Below are positions 19,972-28,292 of a stretch of 64,000 nucleotides of DNA, in pieces. The translations under genes and the position numbers were made by a program. How positions within the stretch are numbered: the stretch's first letter is position 1; every line of letters begins with the position of its first letter. Below the pieces are notes generated by a model. It searched no databases, was not told the origin of the DNA, and saw only the letters and a program-made list of their open reading frames with translations. This DNA comes from Polynucleobacter sp. UB-Piko-W3 (GTDB lineage Bacteria; Pseudomonadota; Gammaproteobacteria; Burkholderiales; Burkholderiaceae): the NCBI RefSeq assembly GCF_018881635.1, contig NZ_JACVPY010000002.1, positions 1,136,525 through 1,200,524 on the forward strand, given 5' to 3'.

Positions 19972-19983
19972 TTTGTATACAAA
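19972..19983. promoter_or_regulatory. Palindromic operator 2 (probable GntR/FCD site)
   Basis: This second copy of TTTGTATACAAA lies 24 bp upstream of the gntR start codon, where bound protein would hinder gntR transcription or translation initiation. Its centre is 94 bp (about nine helical turns) from the first copy, so both sites face the same side of the DNA, compatible with cooperative binding or looping. Confidence 0.7.
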
Positions 19984-20007
19984 TTTAGAGTCTAGGAAAC
20001 GGATGCC

Positions 20008-20703
20008 ATGACGGTAATAGAACAACCGAATTCGCAGAACTTGCATGAGGCCATCTTCCAAAAGCTCAGACTTCTTTTGGTGGAAGGCAAGATTGTTCCT
20101 GGCAGCAAACTCAATGAACGCGAATTGGCTGAGAGCTTAAATGTTTCTCGCACTCCAATCCGGGAAGCGATTCGTCGTTTGGCTGCAGATGGTTTAGTTG
20201 AGCTGATCGCTAACCGTGGTGCGATTGCCGTGCAACTCAGTCTTGAGGATGTGATTAACACCTTTAATGTCATTGCAGACCTAGAAGGTTTTTCTGGAGA
20301 GCTAGCTGCAAACAATATTAGCGATGCTACCCTCTCTGAACTAGAGGCCCTCCAATATGAAATGATGGCTTCGTATGCCCGCCGTGATTTATCCACTTAT
20401 TACAAACTCAATCTGCGTATCCATCATCTAATCAATCAAGCGGCTAATAATCCAGTGCTGGCTCAGCTCTTCTCTCAAGTGAATGCCCGCATTGAAGCCC
20501 TGCGCTTTAGATCTAATCAAGATGGCGTCAAATGGGAAAAAGCAGTTGAAGAACATCAAGAGATGCTCGATGCTCTCAAGGCCAGAGACAGCGCCCGTAT
20601 GCGCAAAATCATGATCCAGCACGTCCAAAACAAACGTGATGTTGTAGTGCAGTTACTTAAAGTTGAAGCCCAAGCCACAACTGCAGGAGAGGCACTCAAA
20701 TGA
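20008..20703 (+). CDS. GntR/FCD transcriptional regulator
   Basis: The 231-residue protein has an N-terminal winged helix (about residues 10-78; LNERELAESLNVSRTPIREAIRRL) and an all-helical FCD ligand-binding domain (about 90-215). FCD regulators such as GlcC, LldR and PdhR commonly sense small hydroxy or keto acids. It overlaps the downstream dehydrogenase gene by four bases (ATGA) and is divergent from the glyoxylate aminotransferase; two identical palindromes in the intervening region are its probable operators. The effector (glycolate, glyoxylate or another 2-hydroxyacid) is inference. Confidence 0.9.
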   Translation: MTVIEQPNSQNLHEAIFQKLRLLLVEGKIVPGSKLNERELAESLNVSRTPIREAIRRLAADGLVELIANRGAIAVQLSLEDVINTFNVIADLEGFSGELAANNISDATLSELEALQYEMMASYARRDLSTYYKLNLRIHHLINQAANNPVLAQLFSQVNARIEALRFRSNQDGVKWEKAVEEHQEMLDALKARDSARMRKIMIQHVQNKRDVVVQLLKVEAQATTAGEALK

Positions 20704-23700
20704 ATAAACCTCTCGATCTCAAAGAGCTGATGGTAGATCAAGCACAACTCGCTAAACGTTTGCGTCAGGAGACATCTGGGGAAGTGATGACTGATAGCGC
20801 AAGTCGTGGTCGTTATGCTACCGATGCTTCTATCTATCAAGCCATGCCAGTGGCAGTATTCGTGCCAAAGACTGCACAAGATATTGCAAGTAGCATTCAG
20901 ATTGCATCTGAAATGGGTGTGCCTGTGCTCCCCCGTGGTGGTGGTACAAGTCAGTGCGGTCAAACCACTGGCGCAGCATTAGTTATTGATAACAGCAAAT
21001 ACTTCAGAAACGTTCTTGATCTCAATTTAGAAAAAGGCTATGTCGAAGTGGAGCCAGGTATAGTGCTCGATCACCTTAATGGCTCATTGAAGCAACATGG
21101 CCTTTGGTATCCAGTAGACGTTTCTACTGGTGGGCAGGCAACCATTGGCGGCATGGCAGGCAATAACTCCTGTGGAAGCCGCTCCATTGCCTACGGTAAT
21201 ATGGTGCATAACGTTTTAGGAATCAATGCTTGGCTTGCCAATGGCCAAGTTGGTGAATTTGCTAACTATGCAAATAGCTCCGGGGTTGCTAAAGAGCTGG
21301 GTAACTTTGTAAAAGGCTTGGCTAATACTCTGCAGCCGGAGATTGAGGCGCGTTTCCCCAAAGTTCTTAGACGTGTTGCAGGTTACAACCTCGATATCTT
21401 TCATCCCCAAAGCGAATTACCGTACACCCAAGATGGTAGCGTCAATCTGTCACATCTATTAGTGGGTAGCGAAGGTACGCTAGCCTATTTCAAATCCCTC
21501 AAACTCAAGTTAGCTCCACTGCCACAGCATAAGGTGCTGGGCATTGTGAACTTTGCGAGTTTCTACAAAGCAATGGATAGCGCTCAGCATATTGTCAAAC
21601 TGGGTCCTACTGCTGTGGAGCTAGTGGATCGCACGATGATTGATTTGGCCCGCAGCAATCCGAGCTTTCAGAAAACGATTGAGACTGCACTGATCGATCA
21701 CGCCGCACAAACACCAGAAGCTATTCTGTTAGTGGAGTTCTCCGGTGAGGCCCATGCCCCACTACTAGATAAACTCAAAGCCTTACAAGAACTGATGAGT
21801 GATTTAGGTTTGCCAGGCTCAGTAGTACCAATGCCTGACGCCGCTTTGCAAAAGAATCTCTGGGAAGTGCGCAAGGCAGGTTTGAACATCATGATGAGTC
21901 TTAAAGGCGATGGTAAGCCGGTGAGCTTTATTGAAGATTGCGCCGTGCCGCTTGAAAGTTTGGCTGATTACACCCAGGCATTAACCGAGGTGTTCTCTAA
22001 GCATGGATCAAGAGGTACTTGGTATGCCCACGCCTCTGTAGGAACTTTGCATGTACGCCCTATTCTGGATATGCGCAGAGATGGCGCCCAAAAGATGCGC
22101 GCTGTAGCAGAAGAAGCATCAGAGCTAGTGCGCAAGTACAAAGGTGCTTACAGCGGTGAGCATGGTGACGGCTTATGTCGTGGTGAGTGGGTCTCTTGGC
22201 AATTTGGCCCCAAGATTACCGAAGCCCTCTCTGAAATCAAGCACGCATTTGATCCTAAGGGATTATTTAATCCTGGCAAGATTGTCAATCCGCCGAAGAT
22301 GGATGATGTCAGTAACTTTAGATTTCCGCCCAGCTATAAAGTCATTCCATTGCAACCCGCACTAGATTGGTCCGCTTGGAATGTCCAGAACAATCCTGTT
22401 ACAGAGCAAACGACTGCGCCAGGCACTGGTGGCGATCCAGCAATGGGCTTGGCTAAAGCGGTGGAGATGTGCAATAACAATGGTCACTGCCGCAAGTTTG
22501 ATGCTGAAGTGATGTGCCCTAGCTATCGGGTGACTCGCGATGAAAAGCATCTCACTAGAGGCAGAGCCAATACCTTACGCTTGGCACTATCGAATCAACT
22601 GGATATCAAGAGCAACTCCTCTCCAGAATCATCACCATTAGCAAGCGATGTGATTAAAGAAGTGATGGATCTTTGTGTCAGCTGCAAAGCTTGCCGTCGT
22701 GAGTGTCCTACTGGTGTAGATATGGCCAAGATGAAGATTGAGTTCTTATCAGCCTACAAGAAACGGGTTGGTCATTCCTTACGAGATTTAGCAGTAGCTT
22801 TTTTACCCAAATATGCAGCCACCATTAGTAATATTCCACTCCTGCCAGCACTACTGAACCTGCGCAATCACATTGAGCCAGTAGCAAAACTACAAGAATG
22901 GATCATGGGTATCTCTGCACAGAGAAGTTTGCCGATCTGGAAAAGCAAGACCTTCTGGAATCAGCAAGTAGCACTAAGTTATCAGTTCACACCCGAGCAA
23001 TTGACACAAAGCACCAATGGCAAAGGCGTAGTGTTACTCGCCGATACTTTTAATGCCTATTTTGAAGATGAAAATCTCATTGCCGCACTGAGGGTTCTTA
23101 AAGCTGCGGGTTACCGTGTGCATATTCCGAATAAGAGTAATAGCAAGACAAAAGTAACAAACAATACTTGCTCAAAAGAGTTTTGCTGTGGCAGGACCTA
23201 TCTTGCCGCAGGCATGGTAGATAAAGCCAAAGAAACGCTTGGTGAACTCGTTGATCATCTTGCACCCTATGCAGACAAGAACATTCCGATTATTGGTTTA
23301 GAGCCTTCGTGCCTCTTTACCCTCAAGGATGAAGCCTTAGTCATGGGCTTTGGTGATAAAGCCATCAGCGTTTCTAAGCAAGCACAACTCTTAGAAGAGT
23401 TCTTGGCATCTGAAGCTAAAGCAGGAACGCTTAAGCTGAATCTCAAAGAAGCCAGCAAACCAGTGCTCTTTCATGGTCACTGTCATCAGAAGGCTTTTGC
23501 AGCAGTAACTCCCGCTATGGAATTACTTAAACTGATTCCTAAAGCAGAGCCTAAATTGATTGAATCATCTTGCTGCGGTATGGCGGGCAGTTTTGGTTAT
23601 GAAGCAGAGCATATTGAAGTGTCTAAACAAATGGCTGAACTTAGTCTCTTGCCTAGTATTCGAAAATCACCTGATAGCTGGGTAGTGGCTGATGGCACTA

Positions 23701-23777
23701 GCTGCCGTCATCAAATTGCGGATGGCGCACAAAGAGAAGCGGTACATATCGCCAGAATTCTGGCGGCGCATCTTTAA
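20700..23777 (+). CDS. FAD-binding and Fe-S 2-hydroxyacid dehydrogenase (YdiJ-type)
   Basis: This 1025-residue fusion has a VAO-type FAD domain (PRGGGTSQCGQTTGAAL near residue 77, GNNSCGSRS, GSEGTLAYFKS), a FAD-oxidase C-terminal domain with AHASVGTLHVRPI and GEHGDGLCRGEW, then a ferredoxin-like segment (CNNNGHCRK and CVSCKACRRECPTGVD) and two cysteine-rich CCG-type domains (CCGRTYLAAG and SCCGMAGSFGYE). This is the layout of YdiJ, reported to oxidise D-2-hydroxyglutarate, and of single-chain D-lactate or glycolate dehydrogenases. Electrons would pass to the respiratory chain. Gene context favours a small hydroxyacid, but the substrate is open. Confidence 0.88.
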   Translation: MNKPLDLKELMVDQAQLAKRLRQETSGEVMTDSASRGRYATDASIYQAMPVAVFVPKTAQDIASSIQIASEMGVPVLPRGGGTSQCGQTTGAALVIDNSKYFRNVLDLNLEKGYVEVEPGIVLDHLNGSLKQHGLWYPVDVSTGGQATIGGMAGNNSCGSRSIAYGNMVHNVLGINAWLANGQVGEFANYANSSGVAKELGNFVKGLANTLQPEIEARFPKVLRRVAGYNLDIFHPQSELPYTQDGSVNLSHLLVGSEGTLAYFKSLKLKLAPLPQHKVLGIVNFASFYKAMDSAQHIVKLGPTAVELVDRTMIDLARSNPSFQKTIETALIDHAAQTPEAILLVEFSGEAHAPLLDKLKALQELMSDLGLPGSVVPMPDAALQKNLWEVRKAGLNIMMSLKGDGKPVSFIEDCAVPLESLADYTQALTEVFSKHGSRGTWYAHASVGTLHVRPILDMRRDGAQKMRAVAEEASELVRKYKGAYSGEHGDGLCRGEWVSWQFGPKITEALSEIKHAFDPKGLFNPGKIVNPPKMDDVSNFRFPPSYKVIPLQPALDWSAWNVQNNPVTEQTTAPGTGGDPAMGLAKAVEMCNNNGHCRKFDAEVMCPSYRVTRDEKHLTRGRANTLRLALSNQLDIKSNSSPESSPLASDVIKEVMDLCVSCKACRRECPTGVDMAKMKIEFLSAYKKRVGHSLRDLAVAFLPKYAATISNIPLLPALLNLRNHIEPVAKLQEWIMGISAQRSLPIWKSKTFWNQQVALSYQFTPEQLTQSTNGKGVVLLADTFNAYFEDENLIAALRVLKAAGYRVHIPNKSNSKTKVTNNTCSKEFCCGRTYLAAGMVDKAKETLGELVDHLAPYADKNIPIIGLEPSCLFTLKDEALVMGFGDKAISVSKQAQLLEEFLASEAKAGTLKLNLKEASKPVLFHGHCHQKAFAAVTPAMELLKLIPKAEPKLIESSCCGMAGSFGYEAEHIEVSKQMAELSLLPSIRKSPDSWVVADGTSCRHQIADGAQREAVHIARILAAHL

Positions 23778-23802
23778 AGACAGTTAAAAGATTTTTAGCG
23801 TA

Positions 23803-24156
23803 TTAATGTATTACGCCGTAACCCACCATCAGTAAGGTTCCAGTCAGTAAGCCTGCAACCAATCGCTTAGTGGGTTTTGAAATCATGACGCCAATTGCTA
23901 AGGCGCAAATCACAATGCGTATCCACAAAGGTACTGTTGCCATTAAGCCTAAGGGCATGACAATCAGACGCACTGTTAAGGCAGCAACCATTGCGTACGT
24001 AACTGCAGCTATCCAACGGAAGATTTCGCTCTCTTGATTAATGCTATTAGAGAGAAATACCCCAATCGCGCGGCAGAAGTAAGTACCTAGGCAAGCACCC
24101 GCAAGGGCGAACCACAAACCCCAGCCGGAGAGCGCATTAGCCATAGTGTTCATCAT
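23803..24156 (-). CDS. azlD: AzlD family branched-chain amino acid export subunit
   Basis: The 117-residue protein has about four hydrophobic segments and fits the small AzlD subunit that works with AzlC to export branched-chain amino acids or analogues. It overlaps the azlC stop by four bases (ATGA at 24153-24156), the usual coupling for this pair. Sequence identity of AzlD proteins is low, so the call relies mainly on size, topology and the adjacent azlC. Confidence 0.85.
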   Translation of the reverse strand: MMNTMANALSGWGLWFALAGACLGTYFCRAIGVFLSNSINQESEIFRWIAAVTYAMVAALTVRLIVMPLGLMATVPLWIRIVICALAIGVMISKPTKRLVAGLLTGTLLMVGYGVIH

Positions 24157-24938
24157 CCAATCACTCCAGCTTTTTTACGCAAGAACTGACGATCAATAAA
24201 GTAAGCCAGTGTTCCAGCCACAAGACCTGATGTGAGCAAACTAGTATCGCGATCAACGATGAAGAAAATCGGGCCAAAGATGCAACCTAACATCAGTGCG
24301 ATGCGGTTAATCCAAGGCTTTACTTCAGTAAAGGTCAATAAGAAAAATAGTGGATTAATAAAAACAAGACCCAAGGTGACTGCTGGAGGCACCATACCTG
24401 CCAAGTAGAAACCCAAGATTGTTCCTGGAATGGAAATGAACCAACAGAGTAAGCCCAGACCGACAAAGTAAGCTAATCGGTGCTTAGTCTCAATCGCATG
24501 AAACTCCTTCATCGAGATTGCCCATGCAGTCATTGCTAATAAATGGACTGAAGCATACAAACTACGATTACGATCTTTTTGATGAAACTGTGGAAAGAGT
24601 GTTACGGTCATCGTAATAAAACGGGTCGAGGTTAGTGTCACCGCTAAAGCAATAGCAACAGCTGATGAACCGGTAATCGCCATCTCCAGTAAGACCACCT
24701 GCCCTGGTAGGGCGAACATGAAAAAGGAAGTAAAGGTAGTAAACCAAACATCAAAGCCATTGGTCTTACCCATGGCTCCGAAACCAACCATGCCTGCAAA
24801 GAGCACCATGGCTGGTGCACCAGCTCCATCCCGAAGGCCCGACCAGAATGCATCTTTTGGACTTTTGAAACGCTCGGCAGCCGAACCCTCTAGCGCGATT
24901 TCGCTAGGATCAATATAGGGTTGCTCGGATGATGACAT
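24153..24938 (-). CDS. azlC: AzlC family branched-chain amino acid exporter
   Basis: The 261-residue integral membrane protein matches AzlC/YgaZ: FKSPKDAFWSGLRDGAGAPAMVLFAGMVGFG, then FFMFALPGQVVLLEMA and TSTRFITMTVTLFP blocks, with about seven membrane segments. AzlC forms the large subunit of the AzlCD exporter. It is the first gene of the pair and ends with a 4-bp overlap into azlD; queG lies 3 bp upstream of its start, so the three genes are probably one transcript. Confidence 0.9.
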   Translation of the reverse strand: MSSSEQPYIDPSEIALEGSAAERFKSPKDAFWSGLRDGAGAPAMVLFAGMVGFGAMGKTNGFDVWFTTFTSFFMFALPGQVVLLEMAITGSSAVAIALAVTLTSTRFITMTVTLFPQFHQKDRNRSLYASVHLLAMTAWAISMKEFHAIETKHRLAYFVGLGLLCWFISIPGTILGFYLAGMVPPAVTLGLVFINPLFFLLTFTEVKPWINRIALMLGCIFGPIFFIVDRDTSLLTSGLVAGTLAYFIDRQFLRKKAGVIG

Positions 24939-24941
24939 GTG

Positions 24942-26048
24942 TCAATTGTAAGCCTTTAGGGCCCACTCAATATGCTCGGCAACTAAAGCATCAGCAGAAG
25001 ACAAACTTTCGCTCAAGGCCTTCTGAATTAAATCTTTATCAGTAGCAGTAACTTTGGGACTAGCCAGCGCATTACCCATCGCCACCGCCAGATTACGGCG
25101 CCAGCGACTATAACCAATACGACGTATTGCACTCCCTTCATGGCGCTGCTCAAACTCGGCCTCGGTCCAAGACCAGAGATGCAGAAGACTAGCTTGTCCT
25201 AAGCCATGGCGTTGTGCAAAGTCTGGGAGCTGTGAACGCTTAGCAAATTTATTCCATGGGCAAATCAGTTGGCAATCATCACAGCCGTAAATACGATTAC
25301 CCATCGCGCTTCTGAACTCTACTGGTATGGCCTCAGGATTTTCAATAGTGAGATAAGAAATGCAACGACGCGCATCTAATTGATAAGGTGCAGTGATGGC
25401 TTGGGTGGGGCAGATATGAATACAGGATTGGCAAGTACCACAATGCTCATCCTGCTCTTCATCAAGCGGTAGCGGAACATCTACTAAGATCTCACCCAAG
25501 AAAAAGGTTGAGCCAGATTCTCGATTGAGTAGGAGTGTATGTTTACCACGCCAACCTAAACCTGCTTTACGAGCAAGCTCTACTTCCATTAAGGGTGCTG
25601 AGTCTGTAAACACTCGATAGCCAAAGGCGCCAATCTTTTCTTCAATAGCTTTAGCAAAATCTTGCAAACGATTGCGGAGCACTTTGTGATAGTCGCGCCC
25701 GCGGGCATACATCGAGACCACCGCTTGCGAAGGATCTTCCAGTCTCTGCCACTCAGCATCAAAGTCACTTTCAGGCGGAAGGTAGTTCATCGACACGCAA
25801 ATTACTCTGACTGTGCCTGGAACTAATAGCTGAGGATCAGAGCGTAAGTCTGCATGGCGCTGCATATATTCCATATGGCCATGACGCCCTTCTGCTAGCC
25901 ATTCTTGGAGGCGCTCACTGGCAATACCTAAATGGGTATCGGTAATCCGTAAGTCATCAAAACCCAAGCTCTCAGCCTGCTCCCCCAGCCAAGCTCGCAG
26001 TTTTGGCTGATCTAGTGTGGAGGGGTTTGTAGATAAAGACATAGGCAA
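24942..26048 (-). CDS. queG: Epoxyqueuosine reductase
   Basis: QueG reduces epoxyqueuosine to queuosine in tRNA using cobalamin and two 4Fe-4S clusters. The protein (368 residues) has the DUF1730 region (residues about 55-140), the cluster motif CGTCQSCIHICPTQAI and a second set CDDCQLICPWNK, and a C-terminal HEAT-like repeat segment. ATG 26048 or ATG 26042 could be the start. It is divergent from tsaE and close to azlC. It functionally connects to gluQ at 15.7 kb, which also acts on queuosine tRNA. Confidence 0.94.
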   Translation of the reverse strand: MPMSLSTNPSTLDQPKLRAWLGEQAESLGFDDLRITDTHLGIASERLQEWLAEGRHGHMEYMQRHADLRSDPQLLVPGTVRVICVSMNYLPPESDFDAEWQRLEDPSQAVVSMYARGRDYHKVLRNRLQDFAKAIEEKIGAFGYRVFTDSAPLMEVELARKAGLGWRGKHTLLLNRESGSTFFLGEILVDVPLPLDEEQDEHCGTCQSCIHICPTQAITAPYQLDARRCISYLTIENPEAIPVEFRSAMGNRIYGCDDCQLICPWNKFAKRSQLPDFAQRHGLGQASLLHLWSWTEAEFEQRHEGSAIRRIGYSRWRRNLAVAMGNALASPKVTATDKDLIQKALSESLSSADALVAEHIEWALKAYN

Positions 26049-26085
26049 TACAGAATGTAGCGCAATAATTGAATAAACTAGGGCA

Positions 26086-26646
26086 ATGACCGCAAATCAG
26101 ACGCCTCAGACATCTCCCAAAGCATCGCTCAAGCAATATTGTAGGCAGGAAGCAGAAACTGCATCCCTAGCCCAGCGTCTTGCCGCCTCTATTCAGGAGA
26201 ATATGAAGCATTCTCCGAAATCCCACCTCAATATCTCTTTAGAGGGCGACCTAGGCGCAGGCAAAACGACCTTTGCCAGACATTTGATTCAGGGCTTGGG
26301 CTACGAAGGAAAAGTAAAGAGCCCTACTTATACCTTGTGTGAGCCCTACGAACTGCAAAGCAATCAACAAGCATTCACTGCCCACCACTTTGATCTGTAC
26401 AGAATGCGTGATTCCTTGGAATGGCAAGAAGCAGGATTTGGAGAATACTTTGATGTGCCGGGATTTTGTTTAATTGAGTGGCCAGAAAAGGCTGAAGGCA
26501 CCCTTCCTACATTTGATATTCAGATTACTCTGACAGCTGGCACAGATGACAATGAACGTGCCATTGAGCTTAATGCTTTTTCTGAGCAAGGCAAAAAAGT
26601 TGTTGAGCAGACTCAAAAAGCGCAAGCAACACAAATAAAGTCATGA
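26086..26646 (+). CDS. tsaE: tRNA t6A ATPase subunit TsaE
   Basis: TsaE is the P-loop ATPase that drives the TsaBD complex making threonylcarbamoyladenosine-37 in tRNA. The Walker A motif GDLGAGKTTFARHLIQGLG begins near residue 54, SPTYTLCEPYE is the switch region and CLIEWPEK the family C-terminal motif. At 186 residues it is longer than E. coli TsaE (about 153), with an extra N-terminal 30 residues. Its stop overlaps the amiC start (ATGA, 26643-26646), a common tsaE-amiC pairing in Proteobacteria. Confidence 0.94.
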   Translation: MTANQTPQTSPKASLKQYCRQEAETASLAQRLAASIQENMKHSPKSHLNISLEGDLGAGKTTFARHLIQGLGYEGKVKSPTYTLCEPYELQSNQQAFTAHHFDLYRMRDSLEWQEAGFGEYFDVPGFCLIEWPEKAEGTLPTFDIQITLTAGTDDNERAIELNAFSEQGKKVVEQTQKAQATQIKS

Positions 26647-27989
26647 GTAGTAAAAAAGTGAATTTCTCTAGAAGACAGCACCTCAAGACTTCAGCTAAGT
26701 TTTTGAGTTTTGCCTTACTCCTTACTGAAGTAGATATTGCCTGGGGTGCCAAGATATTGGGCGTGCGTATTTGGCCCTCAGAGGATTACACCCGCATTAC
26801 TTTGGAGTCTGATAAACCACTACCCATTACGCAGCAGATCCTCACCAACCCAGATCGCTTGGTAGTTGATGTACAAGGTTTAGAGCTCAATCCGACGCTA
26901 AAAGATATTGTTGCTAAGGTCAAACCAAACGACCCCTATGTATCGCAAATTCGGGTGGGGCAATTTCAGCCAGGTATTGTGCGTTTAGTATTTGACTTGA
27001 AAGAACCCATCAAGCCACAACTCTTCACGCTCGATCCCGTTGGTGAATACAACTACCGCATGGTGTTTGATCTTTACCCAACAACACCATTAGATCCACT
27101 CATGGCCCTCGTGAAAAGTAGTGCCAAAAAAGAGAGTGCTCTTGAAAAAGCCAATGAAGAGATTGATCTGATTGCGCAGTTTGCAACCAAGAAAGATAAA
27201 GAGGCTGTTAAAGTACCGGCAGCCCCGGTAGCCCAAGCCATCCCAGAAACAAAGGATGTATCAGCACCTCCTAAATACAAACGATTAATTACGATTGCGA
27301 TTGATCCTGGCCATGGCGGTGAAGATCCAGGCGCCATTGGTACCGCAGGATCCCGAGAAAAAAATGTCGTGCTCTCGATAGCCAAGCGACTCAAAGACAA
27401 AATTGAGAGTGAAGCCTATATGCGCTCTTACCTGACTAGAGATGGTGATTACTTTGTGCCTCTGCATGTGAGGGTACAAAAAGCCAGAAGAGTTGAAGCA
27501 GATCTATTTGTATCGATTCATGCAGATGCCTTTATTGAACCCCGAGCTAGGGGTGCTTCTGTATTTGCGCTTTCTCAAATGGGTGCTAGTAGCTCCATGG
27601 CACGTTGGATGGCGAATAAAGAAAATGCTTCAGATTTAATCGGGGGCATCAATATCAAGACGCAAGATCGTCAAGTAGCGAACTTACTTCTGGATATGTC
27701 GACAACTGCGCAAATTAAAGACTCTATGCAAGTCGGCCAATCCATTCTGAAGCAAATTGGAGGCTTTGCACCGCTTCATAAGGCCAAAGTTGAACAAGCT
27801 AGCTTTGCTGTTTTAAAGGCTCCAGACATCCCTTCTATCCTGGTAGAAACTGCTTTTATCAGCAATCCTCAAGAAGAGGCCAGATTGAATGATGAAGGCT
27901 ATCAAGACCGAATTGCAGAGGCCATTTTGAGAGGAATTAAGGAGTATTTTTCCAAAAACCCGCCAGTGGCTAGGCGGGTCAACTCATAA
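26643..27989 (+). CDS. amiC: N-acetylmuramoyl-L-alanine amidase AmiC
   Basis: AmiC is a zinc amidase that splits septal peptidoglycan in the periplasm. The N-terminus has a twin-arginine signal (SRRQHLKTSAKFLSFALLL). An AMIN domain (about residues 35-145) targets the septum, followed by a charged linker and an Amidase_3 domain (about 218-440) with zinc ligands in IDPGHGGEDPGAIG, REKNVVLS and SIHADA and the catalytic glutamate in ILVETAFISN. The 448-residue length fits. Co-translated with tsaE. Confidence 0.95.
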   Translation: MSSKKVNFSRRQHLKTSAKFLSFALLLTEVDIAWGAKILGVRIWPSEDYTRITLESDKPLPITQQILTNPDRLVVDVQGLELNPTLKDIVAKVKPNDPYVSQIRVGQFQPGIVRLVFDLKEPIKPQLFTLDPVGEYNYRMVFDLYPTTPLDPLMALVKSSAKKESALEKANEEIDLIAQFATKKDKEAVKVPAAPVAQAIPETKDVSAPPKYKRLITIAIDPGHGGEDPGAIGTAGSREKNVVLSIAKRLKDKIESEAYMRSYLTRDGDYFVPLHVRVQKARRVEADLFVSIHADAFIEPRARGASVFALSQMGASSSMARWMANKENASDLIGGINIKTQDRQVANLLLDMSTTAQIKDSMQVGQSILKQIGGFAPLHKAKVEQASFAVLKAPDIPSILVETAFISNPQEEARLNDEGYQDRIAEAILRGIKEYFSKNPPVARRVNS

Positions 27990-28056
27990 GCTACTCGTAA
28001 GTACAAGGGCTTAGGGGCAGACTCCCCAGACCAAGGGGAAACTACAAACTTCTTGC

Positions 28057-28062
28057 TATAAT
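28057..28062 (+). promoter_or_regulatory. Extended -10 element for tRNA-Lys
   Basis: A consensus TATAAT preceded by TGC (extended -10) ends 12 bases before the first tRNA base. No good -35 sequence is present at the usual distance, so this would be an extended -10 promoter. Confidence 0.6.
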
Positions 28063-28074
28063 TTCCGTTTTACC

Positions 28075-28150
28075 GGGTCGGTAGCTCAGTCGGTAGAGCA
28101 GCGGACTTTTAATCCGTTGGTCGCGAGTTCGAATCTCGCCCGACCCACCA
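28075..28150 (+). tRNA. tRNA-Lys (anticodon UUU)
   Basis: The 76-nt sequence begins GGGTCGGTAGCTCAGTCGG and ends CCGACCC plus A discriminator with an encoded CCA. The acceptor stem GGGTCGG/CCGACCC pairs fully, the anticodon loop is CTTTTAA giving UUU, and the T arm GCGAGTTCGAATCTCGC is intact. A consensus -10 element precedes it and a clear terminator follows. Confidence 0.97.
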
Positions 28151-28163
28151 ATACATAAGGCGA

Positions 28164-28190
28164 AGCGCACGAAAGTGCGCTTTTTCTTTT
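28164..28190 (+). terminator. Rho-independent terminator of tRNA-Lys
   Basis: AGCGCAC (28164-28170) pairs perfectly with GTGCGCT (28175-28181) around a GAAA tetraloop, followed by TTTTCTTTT. It lies 13 bp after the tRNA. Confidence 0.92.
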
Positions 28191-28241
28191 GGTATATAGT
28201 AAATACACAACTTTTTTTATTACTTGTTCTAATGATGCAGA

Positions 28242-28266
28242 CAAAAAAATGCCCTCCGAAGAGGGC
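28242..28266 (-). terminator. Rho-independent terminator of the TerC-Usp gene
   Basis: On the minus strand GCCCTC, loop TTCG and GAGGGC form a six-pair stem with a UUCG tetraloop, followed by ATTTTTTTGT. It lies 26 bp after the TerC-Usp stop codon. Confidence 0.92.
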
Positions 28267-28292
28267 AAAAGAGAGAACAGCGGGAGGTAAAA

